Positions 42,861 to 52,166 are shown, counted from the stretch's first letter. The stretch: DNA of 64,000 bases from Fibrobacter sp. UWB2 (GCF_002210425.1 NZ_MWQK01000005.1:186001-250000), one strand, 5' to 3'. Notes: generated by a model not told the origin, from the sequence alone. Program-made: numbers and translations.

Positions 42861-43847
42861 ATGTCCAATATTCACCATTCCATTACCGAGCTCGTCGGCC
42901 ACACTCCGCTGCTGGAGCTCCACAATTTTGAAAAGAATCACAACGCCAAGGGCCATATCCTGGCAAAACTCGAATACTTCAACCCGTCCGGCTCCGTGAA
43001 AGACCGCGCTGCCCTCAGAATGATTGAAGAAGCCGAACGCGAAGGCAAGCTCAAGCCGGGTGGAGAAATCGTTGAAATCACAAGCGGTAACACGGGCATC
43101 GGCCTTGCCGCTATCGCCGCCGCTAAGGGCTACAAGCTCACCGTTTTCTTTGAACCGGGTGGTTCTGAAGAACGCGTACAAGTGATCAAGACCTATGGAG
43201 CAACGCTCCTCGGTTACGACGCCCTTCCGAACGTAAGCAAACTCCTGAAGGAAGGCTCCTTCTCTGTTGCCGTCTTGCTCTCCGACGTCCGCAAGTATGC
43301 CGAAGAACACAATGCATTCTTCATCAACCAGATTGAAAACGAAAACAACCCGCTCGCCCATTACTACACCACCGGCCCGGAAATCGTTGCCGATACGGAT
43401 GGCAAGGTAGACTTTATCGTTTCCATGGCAGGCACGGGCGGTACGCTCAATGGTCTTTCCAAGTACTTCCGCGAACACAATCCGAACGTGAAAATCGTCG
43501 GTGTGCAGGCCACTCCGGATTCCCGCTTCTTCACCCCGGAAGCTGAAGAACATGGCGTGATCGATGGTGTTGCCCCGTTCGCAAACGTTCCGGAACCGCC
43601 TCCTCTTCTGAAGGATTCTTCGATCTATGACGAATACATTGAAGTCTCTACGCTCCAGGCTACAGGCGTTGCCCACGAACTCGCCGAAAAGGAAGGCCTC
43701 TTCCTCGGAACATCCGGTGCAGCAGGCATCTTTGCCGCCTCCATTGTGGCTGCACGTCCTGAAAACGAAGGAAAGAACATTGTCGTTATTACAGCTGATA
43801 ACGGATTCAAGTACCTTTCCACTAAGGTGTACGCATTGAAGAAGTAA
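42861..43847 (+). CDS. Cysteine synthase-like PLP enzyme, paralogue 4
   Basis: 328 residues, the close paralogue of 38490-39476: K47 in [29 protein letters not shown]. It sits inside an ABC importer operon between the binding protein and the permease, so its substrate probably derives from the imported compound. Codon use is richer in C-ending codons than paralogue 3. AGAGAGG precedes the ATG. Confidence 0.8.
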   Translation: MSNIHHSITELVGHTPLLELHNFEKNHNAKGHILAKLEYFNPSGSVKDRAALRMIEEAEREGKLKPGGEIVEITSGNTGIGLAAIAAAKGYKLTVFFEPGGSEERVQVIKTYGATLLGYDALPNVSKLLKEGSFSVAVLLSDVRKYAEEHNAFFINQIENENNPLAHYYTTGPEIVADTDGKVDFIVSMAGTGGTLNGLSKYFREHNPNVKIVGVQATPDSRFFTPEAEEHGVIDGVAPFANVPEPPPLLKDSSIYDEYIEVSTLQATGVAHELAEKEGLFLGTSGAAGIFAASIVAARPENEGKNIVVITADNGFKYLSTKVYALKK

Positions 43848-43861
43848 GACTCATTGTGTAC

Positions 43862-43901
43862 AAGCTCCTTCCCGTGACCTCACAAGGGGAGGAGCTTTTT
43901 T
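43862..43901 (+). terminator. Internal terminator between cysK-like gene and permease
   Basis: AAGCTCC...GGAGCTT stem with CCC/GGG inside, followed by TTTTT. As the permease starts 16 nt later, this would reduce rather than stop transporter expression, or the permease has another source of transcription. Confidence 0.7.
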
Positions 43902-43916
43902 ATTCAAGGAGTTTAA

Positions 43917-44879
43917 ATGAAAAACAAACTATTAAATACATTAAGAAGATTTTTACCCTTTTTAGGTGTTATTGTCGCACTTGCCATCCACTTGCTTATT
44001 GAAGACAGCGACGAACACCCAGAAGCTGAAGAAGCTTACTACACCTGGATTTTGTATTTCTTTTTGGTCACTACATTCATCCTCGGCATCGTCTCCACCT
44101 TTGTCAAAAAATTGAAGAAAGGCCTGGAATATTCCGGTGCGTTTTGGGGAGGCGTCGGAATCGTCGTCGCCATCATTGACATTGTCATCGGAAAGCTCGC
44201 CCTCTTCCCCGTCTTGTTTTTCCCGAAATACGACAACATTCTCGCCCAGTTTTTCGAAGGCTACGAAATCATCCTCAAGTGCATTTGGCACTCGACAAAA
44301 CTTTTAGTCACAGGATTCCTCTACGGTGCCGGATTCGGCTTTATCACAGGCGTTCTCCTTGGATTCAACAAAAAGTTCAATTATTGGATCAACCCTTACA
44401 TCAAGCTGATAGGCCCAATTCCCGCAACAATTTGGATTCCGATTTCGTTGACAATTTTCCCGACAACTTTTGGCGCAAGCGTTTTTATCATTGCACTTTC
44501 CGTCTGGTTCTCGGTTGCGCTTATGACGAGCTCTGCAATACAGGCTGTCCCCAAAGCCTATTTTGAAGTTTCACGCACGCTCGGCGCAAGCAGCGCTTTC
44601 CAGATTTTCCGAGTCGGCATCCCGGCCGCCATGCCCTCCATTTTCCTTGGCGTATTCTACGGCATCATCAGTGCATTCTTGGCGCTCATGACCGCAGAAA
44701 TGTTCGGCGTCAAATACGGTATCGGCTGGTACATCTCCTGGCAAAAGGCCATGCTCGTCTATAGCGGTGTTTACGCAGGAATCATCGTCATTGCAGTTTA
44801 CTGCATGCTCATACTCACCCTGCTCTTTAAATTGCGCGATAAAATCTTGAATTGGCAAAAGGGAACTTTGAAATGGTAG
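43917..44879 (+). CDS. ABC transporter permease, nitrate/sulfonate/taurine type
   Basis: 320 residues. An N-terminal extension of two or three membrane spans precedes the usual six; ASSAFQIFRVGIPAAMPSIFLGVFYG is the ATPase-contact loop. It pairs with the ATPase that overlaps its end by 7 nt. AAGGAG precedes the ATG. Confidence 0.85.
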   Translation: MKNKLLNTLRRFLPFLGVIVALAIHLLIEDSDEHPEAEEAYYTWILYFFLVTTFILGIVSTFVKKLKKGLEYSGAFWGGVGIVVAIIDIVIGKLALFPVLFFPKYDNILAQFFEGYEIILKCIWHSTKLLVTGFLYGAGFGFITGVLLGFNKKFNYWINPYIKLIGPIPATIWIPISLTIFPTTFGASVFIIALSVWFSVALMTSSAIQAVPKAYFEVSRTLGASSAFQIFRVGIPAAMPSIFLGVFYGIISAFLALMTAEMFGVKYGIGWYISWQKAMLVYSGVYAGIIVIAVYCMLILTLLFKLRDKILNWQKGTLKW

Positions 44880-45676
44880 CAGAAAATATCGAAAACGTGA
44901 AAGGCGCAATCCACATTGATAATCTTGTAAAGACATTTATCAGTAACGAAGGCGATACCGTCGCCGCCTTGAATGGAGTCAACCTCGACATTCCCGCCGG
45001 CAGTTTTGTGAGCCTTATCGGTCCATCCGGCTGCGGAAAGACAACGCTCTTGAGGCAAATCGCAGGACTTGCCGAACCCACTTCGGGCGGCGTATTTGTC
45101 GATGGCAAAAAAATTACGAAGCCCGGTGCCGATCGCGGTTTTGCATTCCAGCAAGCAACACTTTTCCCATGGCTCAACATCCGCGACAACATTTCGCTTG
45201 GGCTCAGGGCCCGCCACGTGTACAAGGAACACAAGCAAGACGTTGACGAATTCATCGAAACGGTCGGGCTCAAGGGATTCGAAAAATCATACCCGCACGA
45301 ACTTTCCGGCGGCATGAATCAGCGAGCAAGCCTTGCAAGAGCGCTTGTCGGCCACCCGGATATTCTCCTTTTGGACGAGCCCCTTGGTGCACTGGACGCT
45401 TTCACGCGCATGGCAATGCAAGACGAAATCCACCGCCTTTGGGAAAAGTACAAGACCACGATGGTGATGGTCACACACGATGTTGACGAAGCGCTTTACC
45501 TCAGCAACTACGTTGTCGTGATGAAGGCCCGCCCCTCAAAAATCGAGCAGGTCATCAAAATCGAACTCCCGTTCCCGCGCGCACGAACACAGGACACGTT
45601 CATCCAATACCGCAAAAAGATTCTCGAACTGCTAAACTTTGCAGGAAAGATTCAGGAACCGGAATACTACTTGTAG
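44873..45676 (+). CDS. ABC transporter ATP-binding protein, TauB/SsuB-like
   Basis: 267 residues. Walker A GPSGCGKTT, Q-loop FAFQQATLFPW, signature LSGGMNQR, Walker B ILLLDEPLGALD and MVTHDVDEAL. The ATG at 44873 overlaps the permease stop; an upstream TTG at 44852 is less likely. Completes the importer begun at 41757. Confidence 0.88.
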   Translation: MVAENIENVKGAIHIDNLVKTFISNEGDTVAALNGVNLDIPAGSFVSLIGPSGCGKTTLLRQIAGLAEPTSGGVFVDGKKITKPGADRGFAFQQATLFPWLNIRDNISLGLRARHVYKEHKQDVDEFIETVGLKGFEKSYPHELSGGMNQRASLARALVGHPDILLLDEPLGALDAFTRMAMQDEIHRLWEKYKTTMVMVTHDVDEALYLSNYVVVMKARPSKIEQVIKIELPFPRARTQDTFIQYRKKILELLNFAGKIQEPEYYL

Positions 45677-45677
45677 C

Positions 45678-45694
45678 TATAGTAAAAATCTATA
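45678..45694. promoter_or_regulatory. MET-box dyad upstream of the patB-like gene
   Basis: TATAG-TAAAAAT-CTATA, perfect arms, 21 nt upstream of the -35. GCTAGAAATA follows, as at 48241. Confidence 0.65.
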
Positions 45695-45715
45695 AAAGGT
45701 GCTAGAAATATAATA

Positions 45716-45745
45716 TTGGACAAAAATATCAATTCCTTCTATATT
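45716..45745 (+). promoter_or_regulatory. Promoter of the patB-like gene
   Basis: TTGGAC (45716-45721), 18 nt, TATATT (45740-45745). The 48256-48285 promoter has the same boxes, spacing and MET-box distance. Confidence 0.65.
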
Positions 45746-45798
45746 ATGTGCCGGCGTGAAAAGCCTACAACTGCAAAATTTTGCAAGGGAGACTCGCC

Positions 45799-47010
45799 AT
45801 GTCAGAAATTAAAGAACGAAATTTAGACTTTGATACCGTTATTGAGCGTCGCCATACCAACTCTATCAAATACGATTTTGCTATTGAACGCCGTGTTGTA
45901 AAGCCAAGTGAAGATCCATACAGTCTTCTCCCGCTTTGGGTTGCCGACATGGATTTCAAGACATCTTCGTTTATTCAAGATGAGTTGACCCGCGTTGCCG
46001 AATATGGAATCTTCGGGTACAGCGAACCCAAAGAAGACTACTACGAAGTTGTCAAAAATTTCTACCGCCGCCGACACCACTATGATATAGAAGACCGCAA
46101 ATCGATTATCAAGATTCCCGGTGTGATGTTCGCGCTTGGCATGGCAATAAAAGCATTCACAAACGTTGGCGATGGAGTACTTATCCAGCAGCCAGTCTAC
46201 ATGCACTTCGCCGATGCCATCGTCAATAACGACCGTAAAGTCGTGAGCAACGATCTCGTTTACGGAGAAGACGGTCGCTATCACATTGACTTTGAAGATT
46301 TCGAAAAGAAAATCGTCGAAAACAATATCAAGCTCTTTTTGCTTTGCAGCCCGCACAATCCCGTTTGCCGCGTCTGGACTCGCGAAGAACTTACACGCCT
46401 CGGAGAGATTTGCCTCAAGCATAATGTAATCGTCGTGAGCGATGAAATCCACAGCGATTTCGTCTTTGAAGGTACGCACACCGTATTCGCCTCCATAAGC
46501 GAAGAACTGGCCAACAAATCCATCATCGTCACGGCGCCAACAAAAACATTCAACTTGGCAGGCATCCAAATCGCACACGCCTTCATAAAAAATCCATCAA
46601 TCCGTCGCGCGTTCCGCAAGCAAATCTTTGCCACCGGTTATAGCCAAGTCAGCATCCAGGGAATCGTCTCGACGCAAGCCGCCTACAGCAAAGGTGAAGT
46701 CTGGCTCGATGCCCTCCTCAAGTACATCAAAGGCAACATTGAATTTACAGACAAATTTATTAAAGAAAATCTGAAAGGCGTCAAGCTTACGCCAATGGAA
46801 GCGACTTACCTCGCATGGATAGACTTCAACGGGACAGGACTTTCGCCAGACGAAATCCAAGATCGCGTCCGCAACAAGGCGCGACTGTGGCTCAACAACG
46901 GGATCTTTTTCGGGAACAACGGAGAAGGATTCCAGCGGCTTAACCTTGCTTGTCCACGAAGTATCCTGGTCGAGGCACTCGATAGACTAAAAGTTGCGTT
47001 CAATACATAG
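45799..47010 (+). CDS. patB: MalY/PatB family C-S beta-lyase
   Basis: 403 residues of fold I aminotransferase type. LLPLWVADMDF start block, SPHNPVCRVW, SDEIHSDF and PLP lysine K249 in TAPTKTFNLAG are the MalY/PatB signature. The family cleaves cystathionine or other cysteine S-conjugates to a thiol, pyruvate and ammonia. AGGGAG precedes the ATG at 45799 (an upstream TTG at 45781 is unlikely). Divergent conditions aside, it sits beside the LysR gene and shares its MET-box. Confidence 0.88.
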   Translation: MSEIKERNLDFDTVIERRHTNSIKYDFAIERRVVKPSEDPYSLLPLWVADMDFKTSSFIQDELTRVAEYGIFGYSEPKEDYYEVVKNFYRRRHHYDIEDRKSIIKIPGVMFALGMAIKAFTNVGDGVLIQQPVYMHFADAIVNNDRKVVSNDLVYGEDGRYHIDFEDFEKKIVENNIKLFLLCSPHNPVCRVWTREELTRLGEICLKHNVIVVSDEIHSDFVFEGTHTVFASISEELANKSIIVTAPTKTFNLAGIQIAHAFIKNPSIRRAFRKQIFATGYSQVSIQGIVSTQAAYSKGEVWLDALLKYIKGNIEFTDKFIKENLKGVKLTPMEATYLAWIDFNGTGLSPDEIQDRVRNKARLWLNNGIFFGNNGEGFQRLNLACPRSILVEALDRLKVAFNT

Positions 47011-47024
47011 GCTACGCACATCGA

Positions 47025-47072
47025 GAAGCTCCCAGGAAGCCTAGAATCCACCTGGGGGTTTCTTCTTTTTTT
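47025..47072 (+). terminator. Terminator of the patB-like gene
   Basis: GAAGCTCCCAGG...CCTGGGGGTTTCTTC followed by TTTTTTT. Confidence 0.75.
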
Positions 47073-47089
47073 AATATTCCTACAATACA

Positions 47090-47106
47090 TATAGGATTCT
47101 TCTATT
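47090..47106. promoter_or_regulatory. MET-box-like dyad upstream of the LysR gene
   Basis: TATAG-GATTCTT-CTATT, about 48 nt before the start codon, followed by TTATATTTACC as a possible -10 region. Consistent with autoregulation by the LysR protein. Confidence 0.55.
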
Positions 47107-47153
47107 AAATTTCTTATATTTACCACATAACTATAAAGGGATATAAACAGAAC

Positions 47154-48098
47154 ATGACACTACAACAATTACGTTACGCCATCGGGATTGCAAAAGCAGG
47201 CTCCTTCAACAAGGCCGCCGAATCCTTGTTCATATCCCAACCGTCTCTCACGACAGCCATCCGCGAGCTCGAAGATGAAATCGGCATCACCGTTTTCAAC
47301 CGCACAAGCCGAGGCATCACGCTCACGCCCGAAGGCGAAGAATTCATCGCCCGCGCGAACGAGCTCTACAACCATTACGAGTCCGTTCTCGAACGCTACA
47401 GCAAGGAAGAACAGAAGAAGAAGCGTTTCGCCGTTTCGACACAGCACTATTCCTTCGCCGTCAAGTCCTTCGTGAACATGGCCAAAAAGTTCAACATCGA
47501 TGATTACGAATTCGCCATCCGCGAAACAAAGACCAAAGAAGTCATCGATGACGTGACGAGCCTCCGCAGTGAAATCGGCATCATCTACTTGAGCGATTTC
47601 AACCGCAAGTACATCACGTATTTGCTCAAGGAACACGATCTCGTTTTCCAAAAGCTGATTGATTGCAAGGCTTACGCCTACATGTGGAAAAACAATCCAC
47701 TCGCCAACAAGCCTTACGTGAACCTTGAAGACCTTTCGGATTACCCGTGCCTTTCTTTTGAACAGGGCGAAAGCGGTAACTATTACTTCGCCGAAGAAAT
47801 CTTGAGTACAAACGAGTACCACAAAACCATTAAGGCAAACGACCGCGCTACAATGCTCAACTTGATGGTGGGCCTCAACGGTTACACACTTTGCTCCGGC
47901 ATCATTAGCGAAGAAATCAACGGTTCCGATTACGTTGCCGTGCCGTTCAAGGATGCGAAAGGCGAAGACGACCGCTCTATGGAAATCGGCTACATCACCA
48001 AGAAGAATTTTATGCTCAGCACCATCTGCCGCATCTACATCCGCGAGATGGAAGAATATCTCAAGGCATACACCGCCGAGCACAAACCAAACGCCTAA
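47154..48098 (+). CDS. LysR-type transcriptional regulator, probable sulfur/methionine regulator
   Basis: 314 residues: winged helix at 1-60 (MTLQQLRYAIGIAKAGSFNKAAESL, ISQPSLTTAIRELE) and a two-part effector domain. LysR proteins bind T-N11-A dyads; the TATAG-N7-CTATA boxes in this island have exactly that form and match the outer arms of the MET-box described for streptococcal MetR/MtaR. It lies between patB and another MET-box operon. The co-inducer, likely O-acetylserine, O-acetylhomoserine or homocysteine, is inference. Confidence 0.85.
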   Translation: MTLQQLRYAIGIAKAGSFNKAAESLFISQPSLTTAIRELEDEIGITVFNRTSRGITLTPEGEEFIARANELYNHYESVLERYSKEEQKKKRFAVSTQHYSFAVKSFVNMAKKFNIDDYEFAIRETKTKEVIDDVTSLRSEIGIIYLSDFNRKYITYLLKEHDLVFQKLIDCKAYAYMWKNNPLANKPYVNLEDLSDYPCLSFEQGESGNYYFAEEILSTNEYHKTIKANDRATMLNLMVGLNGYTLCSGIISEEINGSDYVAVPFKDAKGEDDRSMEIGYITKKNFMLSTICRIYIREMEEYLKAYTAEHKPNA

Positions 48099-48123
48099 TC
48101 ATTACATACAAAGCGATTGCACT

Positions 48124-48148
48124 ACGCCCATCATCGATGGGCGTTTTT
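48124..48148 (+). terminator. Terminator of the LysR gene
   Basis: ACGCCCATC-ATC-GATGGGCGT followed by TTTT. Confidence 0.85.
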
Positions 48149-48176
48149 CATTACGTCATCCCGGCCAACCACTTTG

Positions 48177-48204
48177 TCATACCCGCCACCGAGCGGGCAT
48201 CACC
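48177..48204. repeat. REP-like palindrome (CCCGC/GCGGG)
   Basis: ATACCCGC-CACCGA-GCGGGCAT between the LysR gene and the DUF4418 operon. Confidence 0.6.
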
Positions 48205-48217
48205 ACACACGTCTTGT

Positions 48218-48234
48218 TATAGCAAGAACCTATA
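48218..48234. promoter_or_regulatory. MET-box dyad upstream of the DUF4418-FtsX-ABC operon
   Basis: TATAG-CAAGAAC-CTATA, perfect arms, the best-conserved site, 21 nt upstream of the -35. Confidence 0.65.
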
Positions 48235-48255
48235 AAACACGCTAGAAATAAAGTA

Positions 48256-48285
48256 TTGGACAAACTCATATTTGCCTTCTATATT
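48256..48285 (+). promoter_or_regulatory. Promoter of the DUF4418-FtsX-ABC operon
   Basis: TTGGAC (48256-48261), 18 nt, TATATT (48280-48285). Confidence 0.65.
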
Positions 48286-48325
48286 TGGCTTCGAACAAAA
48301 ACAAAAAGTCATCTAGGAGGTCATT

Positions 48326-48754
48326 ATGAAACAAGGTATTTTATTCGGCGCAACAGCAATTGCATTTGGCGTTCTCGTTTCGCTACTTTCATTTGTTCTG
48401 CTCCCATTTTGCTCGGGTCATGGAGACATGATCATGCGCTGCCAAAAGACCTCTAGTGTTGACGGAATTATCGGCATTGTCATCGCGATTTTTGGCATTG
48501 CCTATATCGCGATCCCGAAAGCACAAAAAGCATTATCGGCAGCAGTGATTGCAGGCGGTGTTTTCACAGCCCTTGTACCCGCCGTGATTGTAGGCGTTTG
48601 CGCAGCACCCCACATGCATTGTCATTCCATTTCTTCGCCGGTTTTGCAAATCACAGGAATCGTCATTGCGCTCGTTGGAATCGCTAACAGCATTTACTTA
48701 TTGAATCGCAGTATAACGCGACAGGAGACTTTAAATGAATCAAATCATACTTAG
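48326..48754 (+). CDS. DUF4418-like four-span membrane protein
   Basis: 142 residues with four hydrophobic segments. Two Cys/His-rich loops, FCSGHGDMIMRC and CAAPHMHCHS, lie on what should be the same side of the membrane and could bind a metal. The pattern matches DUF4418 proteins, which usually sit beside FtsX/MacB-type ABC genes as here. Function unknown; AGGAGG precedes the ATG. Placement under a MET-box suggests a link to sulfur metabolism. Confidence 0.65.
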   Translation: MKQGILFGATAIAFGVLVSLLSFVLLPFCSGHGDMIMRCQKTSSVDGIIGIVIAIFGIAYIAIPKAQKALSAAVIAGGVFTALVPAVIVGVCAAPHMHCHSISSPVLQITGIVIALVGIANSIYLLNRSITRQETLNESNHT

Positions 48755-49925
48755 AATTATTTATACAAACTTTTGGCGTCATCCGTTCCGAAGCATTGGA
48801 CTTGTCATCTTAACCGCAGTCGCTTCGGCAACACTTTTATCAAGCGCTCTTTTTTCTGAAAGCCTAGACGCAGGCCTGGAACAGCTCTCATCGCGCATGG
48901 GCGCAGACTTGCTCATCGTTCCATACGGCAGCGAAGCAAAAGACCAGCCAGTTCTCTTGCAAGGAGAATTAAGCCATCGCACGCTCCCCCGAGAAATTCT
49001 CGAATTCACCCGAAAAACTCCAGGAATCAAAATTGCCACATCGCAATTTTATTTTTCCACGCTCGGATCTAGCTGCTGCGATAAAAAAGTCAACATCATC
49101 GGTTTCGATTCCAAGACCGATTTTACCATCAAGCCGTGGATTCGCAAAACATACAAGAAAGACTTTCCCATTGGTTCTGTAATCGCGGGTAGCGACATTC
49201 AAGTCGATGAATCCGGGAAAATCAAGTTCTTCGATCAGGAATTTACTGTCGTAGCACACCTAGAACGCATGGGTAATAAGCTTGACCAAGCCATTTTTGC
49301 CGATGTCGGGACCATCGAAATCTTGCAGAAAGCAGCGAAAGAAAAAGGTATCAACTTCATTTCCGAAGGCGAACCTTCCGCGATTCTTGCGAATCTCGAA
49401 AAAGGTGCAGACTTCGAAAAAATTTCGCAGACGCTTCACGAGAAATTCGACAATATCCACGTGATTCCACGCAAGGATTTATTCGATAACGTCATCGCCA
49501 CGGCAGGTTCTTTCAAAATTATCGTATGGGTTATCGCCGTATTTTTCTTGATTGTCTCCATCGCCGCCGTTTCAATAGCCTTCTCAATTTCTGCAAACGA
49601 GCGCAAGCGCGAATTTGCAACACTCCGCGTCATCGGTTTCACGCAAAAGAGATTGGAACACATCGTTCTTGGCGAATCATTGCTCGCAACCATCATCGGC
49701 ACTGTCGTAGGCGCGTTCATCAGCGTATTTGCAACGCTCTCGTTCCGCGTGTTCATTATCGACAGTTTATCCGTACCGTTCTTGCTTCCGAGCGCACTAA
49801 CCATTTTTGCGATTATCATCGTTGCAATATTCATTCCCACAATCACAGGCACAGGAGCCGCCTATCGAATAGCTAAACAAGTTGGCCGTCTAGATGTTTA
49901 CTCGGCTTTAAAGGAGGAAACTTAA
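48735..49925 (+). CDS. FtsX/MacB-like ABC transporter permease
   Basis: 396 residues: one N-terminal span, a periplasmic domain of about 200 residues with SSCCDK near residue 115, and three C-terminal spans with NERKREFATLRVIGFTQKRL, the FtsX-family signature. It overlaps both neighbours (20 nt and 1 nt). MacB-type transporters work as mechanotransmitters or exporters. The substrate is unknown. Confidence 0.82.
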   Translation: MNQIILRIIYTNFWRHPFRSIGLVILTAVASATLLSSALFSESLDAGLEQLSSRMGADLLIVPYGSEAKDQPVLLQGELSHRTLPREILEFTRKTPGIKIATSQFYFSTLGSSCCDKKVNIIGFDSKTDFTIKPWIRKTYKKDFPIGSVIAGSDIQVDESGKIKFFDQEFTVVAHLERMGNKLDQAIFADVGTIEILQKAAKEKGINFISEGEPSAILANLEKGADFEKISQTLHEKFDNIHVIPRKDLFDNVIATAGSFKIIVWVIAVFFLIVSIAAVSIAFSISANERKREFATLRVIGFTQKRLEHIVLGESLLATIIGTVVGAFISVFATLSFRVFIIDSLSVPFLLPSALTIFAIIIVAIFIPTITGTGAAYRIAKQVGRLDVYSALKEET

Positions 49926-50608
49926 TGATACTCAATGGTAACAACATTACAAAAGAATATACCCGACGCGGTGAAAAGTTCCCAGCCGTCAACAACGCCG
50001 ATTTCTTCGCCTGGTCAGGCGATTACACGGTCATCTTCGGAGAATCCGGAAGCGGCAAGAGCACGCTTTTGAACACCCTCGCAGGCATCAGTGCACCAAC
50101 ATTTGGCAGCATCGCCATTGACGGGCAACCGCTTTACACCTTGAATGACGAAGATCGTTCCAAGTTACGCAACGAGCGCATCGGCTACATCCCCCAAAAC
50201 GCCGCCTGTTTGCCCGCATTCACCGTGACCGAGAACATCGAACTTGCCGCAAGCCTTTACAAGCACCGCATTGACAAAGAGCAAATCCAGAGTCTCCTCA
50301 AAAAACTCGGCATCGCTCATTTGGCAAACGAATACCCCGCCAACTTATCGGGTGGAGAATTGCGCCGAGTCGCCATCGCACGTGCTCTTGTCAACAATCC
50401 CGACTTGATTATCGCCGATGAACCGACAAGCAATCTTGACGAAGACAACAGCCGCAAGGTTTTCAGCCTTTTCGGAAGGCTTGCAAAATCAGGTGTAGCC
50501 GTCATTGTCGCCACGCACGACCGATCGGCATTTGGCTACAGCAATCGCACGTACCACATGAAATCGGGCACGCTCATCCCCGACATTGGAGAATACGGCA
50601 ATCTCTAA
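49925..50608 (+). CDS. LolD/MacB-type ABC ATPase
   Basis: 227 residues. Walker A GESGSGKST, Q-loop YIPQNAACLP, signature LSGGELRR, Walker B LIIADEPTSNLD and ATHDR. It starts within the permease stop (TAATG), AGGAGG upstream. Completes a three-gene exporter-like unit. Confidence 0.88.
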   Translation: MILNGNNITKEYTRRGEKFPAVNNADFFAWSGDYTVIFGESGSGKSTLLNTLAGISAPTFGSIAIDGQPLYTLNDEDRSKLRNERIGYIPQNAACLPAFTVTENIELAASLYKHRIDKEQIQSLLKKLGIAHLANEYPANLSGGELRRVAIARALVNNPDLIIADEPTSNLDEDNSRKVFSLFGRLAKSGVAVIVATHDRSAFGYSNRTYHMKSGTLIPDIGEYGNL

Positions 50609-50640
50609 AATTTCTAATTTTACAACGTCGTAAACCTGTC

Positions 50641-50661
50641 ATGCCCGATTTAATCGGGCAT
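50641..50661. repeat. REP-like palindrome (GCCCGA/TCGGGC)
   Basis: ATGCCCGA-TTTAA-TCGGGCAT after the ABC ATPase gene. Same arms as 33233-33253. Confidence 0.7.
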
Positions 50662-50678
50662 CGCCTTTTCATGTCGAT

Positions 50679-52082
50679 ATGAAACTATTACTCATTTACT
50701 TCTTTGTTCTCGGTTTCATCTGCATTCGAGACTTGTTCAAAGTCAAGAATTTTGACGACTACGTTGTTGCTGGTCGCAAGCAAAGCTCCCCGTTTGTATT
50801 CATGAGCCTCATGGCGACCGTCCTTGGGGCATCAGCAACGGTGGGCATTGCCGCACGTGCCGAGAGCATCGGTTTCGCCGCCTTCTGGTGGCTCGCCGTT
50901 GGAGCTATTGGGTTCTGGTTTCAAGCCGCATTTTTGAGCAAACCCGTTCACGATCTTGACGTGCGCACGCTCCCCGAAATTGCAGAAAAAACAGTCGGCA
51001 AAACAGGCCGAAAGCTTGTCGCTTTAATCATTGCAATTTCGTGGATTGGAATTATCGCCGCGCAATTCGCAGCCGTCGCCGGGTTCATCGGGCTTGTGCT
51101 CGGTCACGATGCCGGTACGCAATCCGTATTGATTACCGCCGTGATCGTCATTGTCTATACGCTATTGGGCGGGCAACTTTCTGTTGTGCGCACCGACGCT
51201 TTGCAATTTGGAATTTTGACACTCGGATTTTTCGCCGCCGCCGTTTATCTTTTCGGCGGATTCTCGGGCGCAGAAAATGCGGCACTCCAAACCGCGGGCA
51301 CTCTCGCTGCCAGCAGTTCGACAGCGGGCAACGCAGGTCTCGCGACATTCGGCAACTTCAATCTTTTGAACGAAAAATTCGGTGCTAGCGATTTAGCCAT
51401 TATGCTATTCACTATCGGCGGAGCATACTTCCTCGGTCCCGACGTCATCTCCAGAAACCTCGTCGCTAAAGATGCAACATCGGCACGCAAAGCCGTTGTT
51501 GCGGGCAGTTTTGCCATACTCGCCTTTAGCGTGATTATCGTTTTACTCGGCATGTGGGCTGCCACCTACGCTCCCGCTACAGCAGGCTCCGCCACAAATC
51601 CGCTGTTCCGCCTCGCCTCCGGCGTGCTCCCGCTCCCGCTTGCAGCACTTCTTTCCGTTGGGCTTTTGTCGGCACTCCTTTCGTCGGCAGATACATGCCT
51701 TATCAATTCCGCCGCCATTTTCGGAAGCGACATTCTGAACACGCGCCGCATTTCCGTCGTGCGTATTTCCGTCGTTGTCATCGGCATTATCGCCACTTAC
51801 CTTGCGCTCCAAGGTAAAGACATCATCGGGCTTTTGACAATGGCCTACTCCGTTTACACGCCGGGTATCGTCGCCCCGCTCGCGGTCGCCATCATCGCGC
51901 ACAAAAAATTCAAAGTCAAGAAAACGCTCTGGTACGCAGGCGTGATTATCGGCGGGCTCTTCGGACTCATTCCCGCAATTCTCGCCTCCACTGCAAAAAT
52001 CCAAAGCCCCGCTTACTTGCCGCTTGTCGGGATTGCGATATCGCTTGTGTTCGCGCTAGCGAGCTTGAAAAGAAAGAATTAA
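50679..52082 (+). CDS. Sodium:solute symporter family transporter
   Basis: 467 residues with about 13 hydrophobic segments. FDDYVVAGRKQSSPFVFMSLMATVLGASATVGIA is the typical start of SSS/SSF permeases, and LLSALLSSADTCLINSA the conserved later segment near the sodium site. Substrate cannot be told from sequence. No ribosome site is obvious. No operon partner; the gene lies outside the MET-box series. Confidence 0.85.
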   Translation: MKLLLIYFFVLGFICIRDLFKVKNFDDYVVAGRKQSSPFVFMSLMATVLGASATVGIAARAESIGFAAFWWLAVGAIGFWFQAAFLSKPVHDLDVRTLPEIAEKTVGKTGRKLVALIIAISWIGIIAAQFAAVAGFIGLVLGHDAGTQSVLITAVIVIVYTLLGGQLSVVRTDALQFGILTLGFFAAAVYLFGGFSGAENAALQTAGTLAASSSTAGNAGLATFGNFNLLNEKFGASDLAIMLFTIGGAYFLGPDVISRNLVAKDATSARKAVVAGSFAILAFSVIIVLLGMWAATYAPATAGSATNPLFRLASGVLPLPLAALLSVGLLSALLSSADTCLINSAAIFGSDILNTRRISVVRISVVVIGIIATYLALQGKDIIGLLTMAYSVYTPGIVAPLAVAIIAHKKFKVKKTLWYAGVIIGGLFGLIPAILASTAKIQSPAYLPLVGIAISLVFALASLKRKN

Positions 52083-52166
52083 AAGAGTCCGCTATACTAA
52101 TTCCGTGCAAACTATCAATTGCAAAATAACGAAATTTGATAACGGTTGTTTGCAAAATTTGCATTC

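Noticed and set aside
45746-45826. Fourth Cys leader peptide (ATGTGCCGG...) before patB
   Set aside because: Its ATG falls directly after the -10 box, before the expected transcript start.
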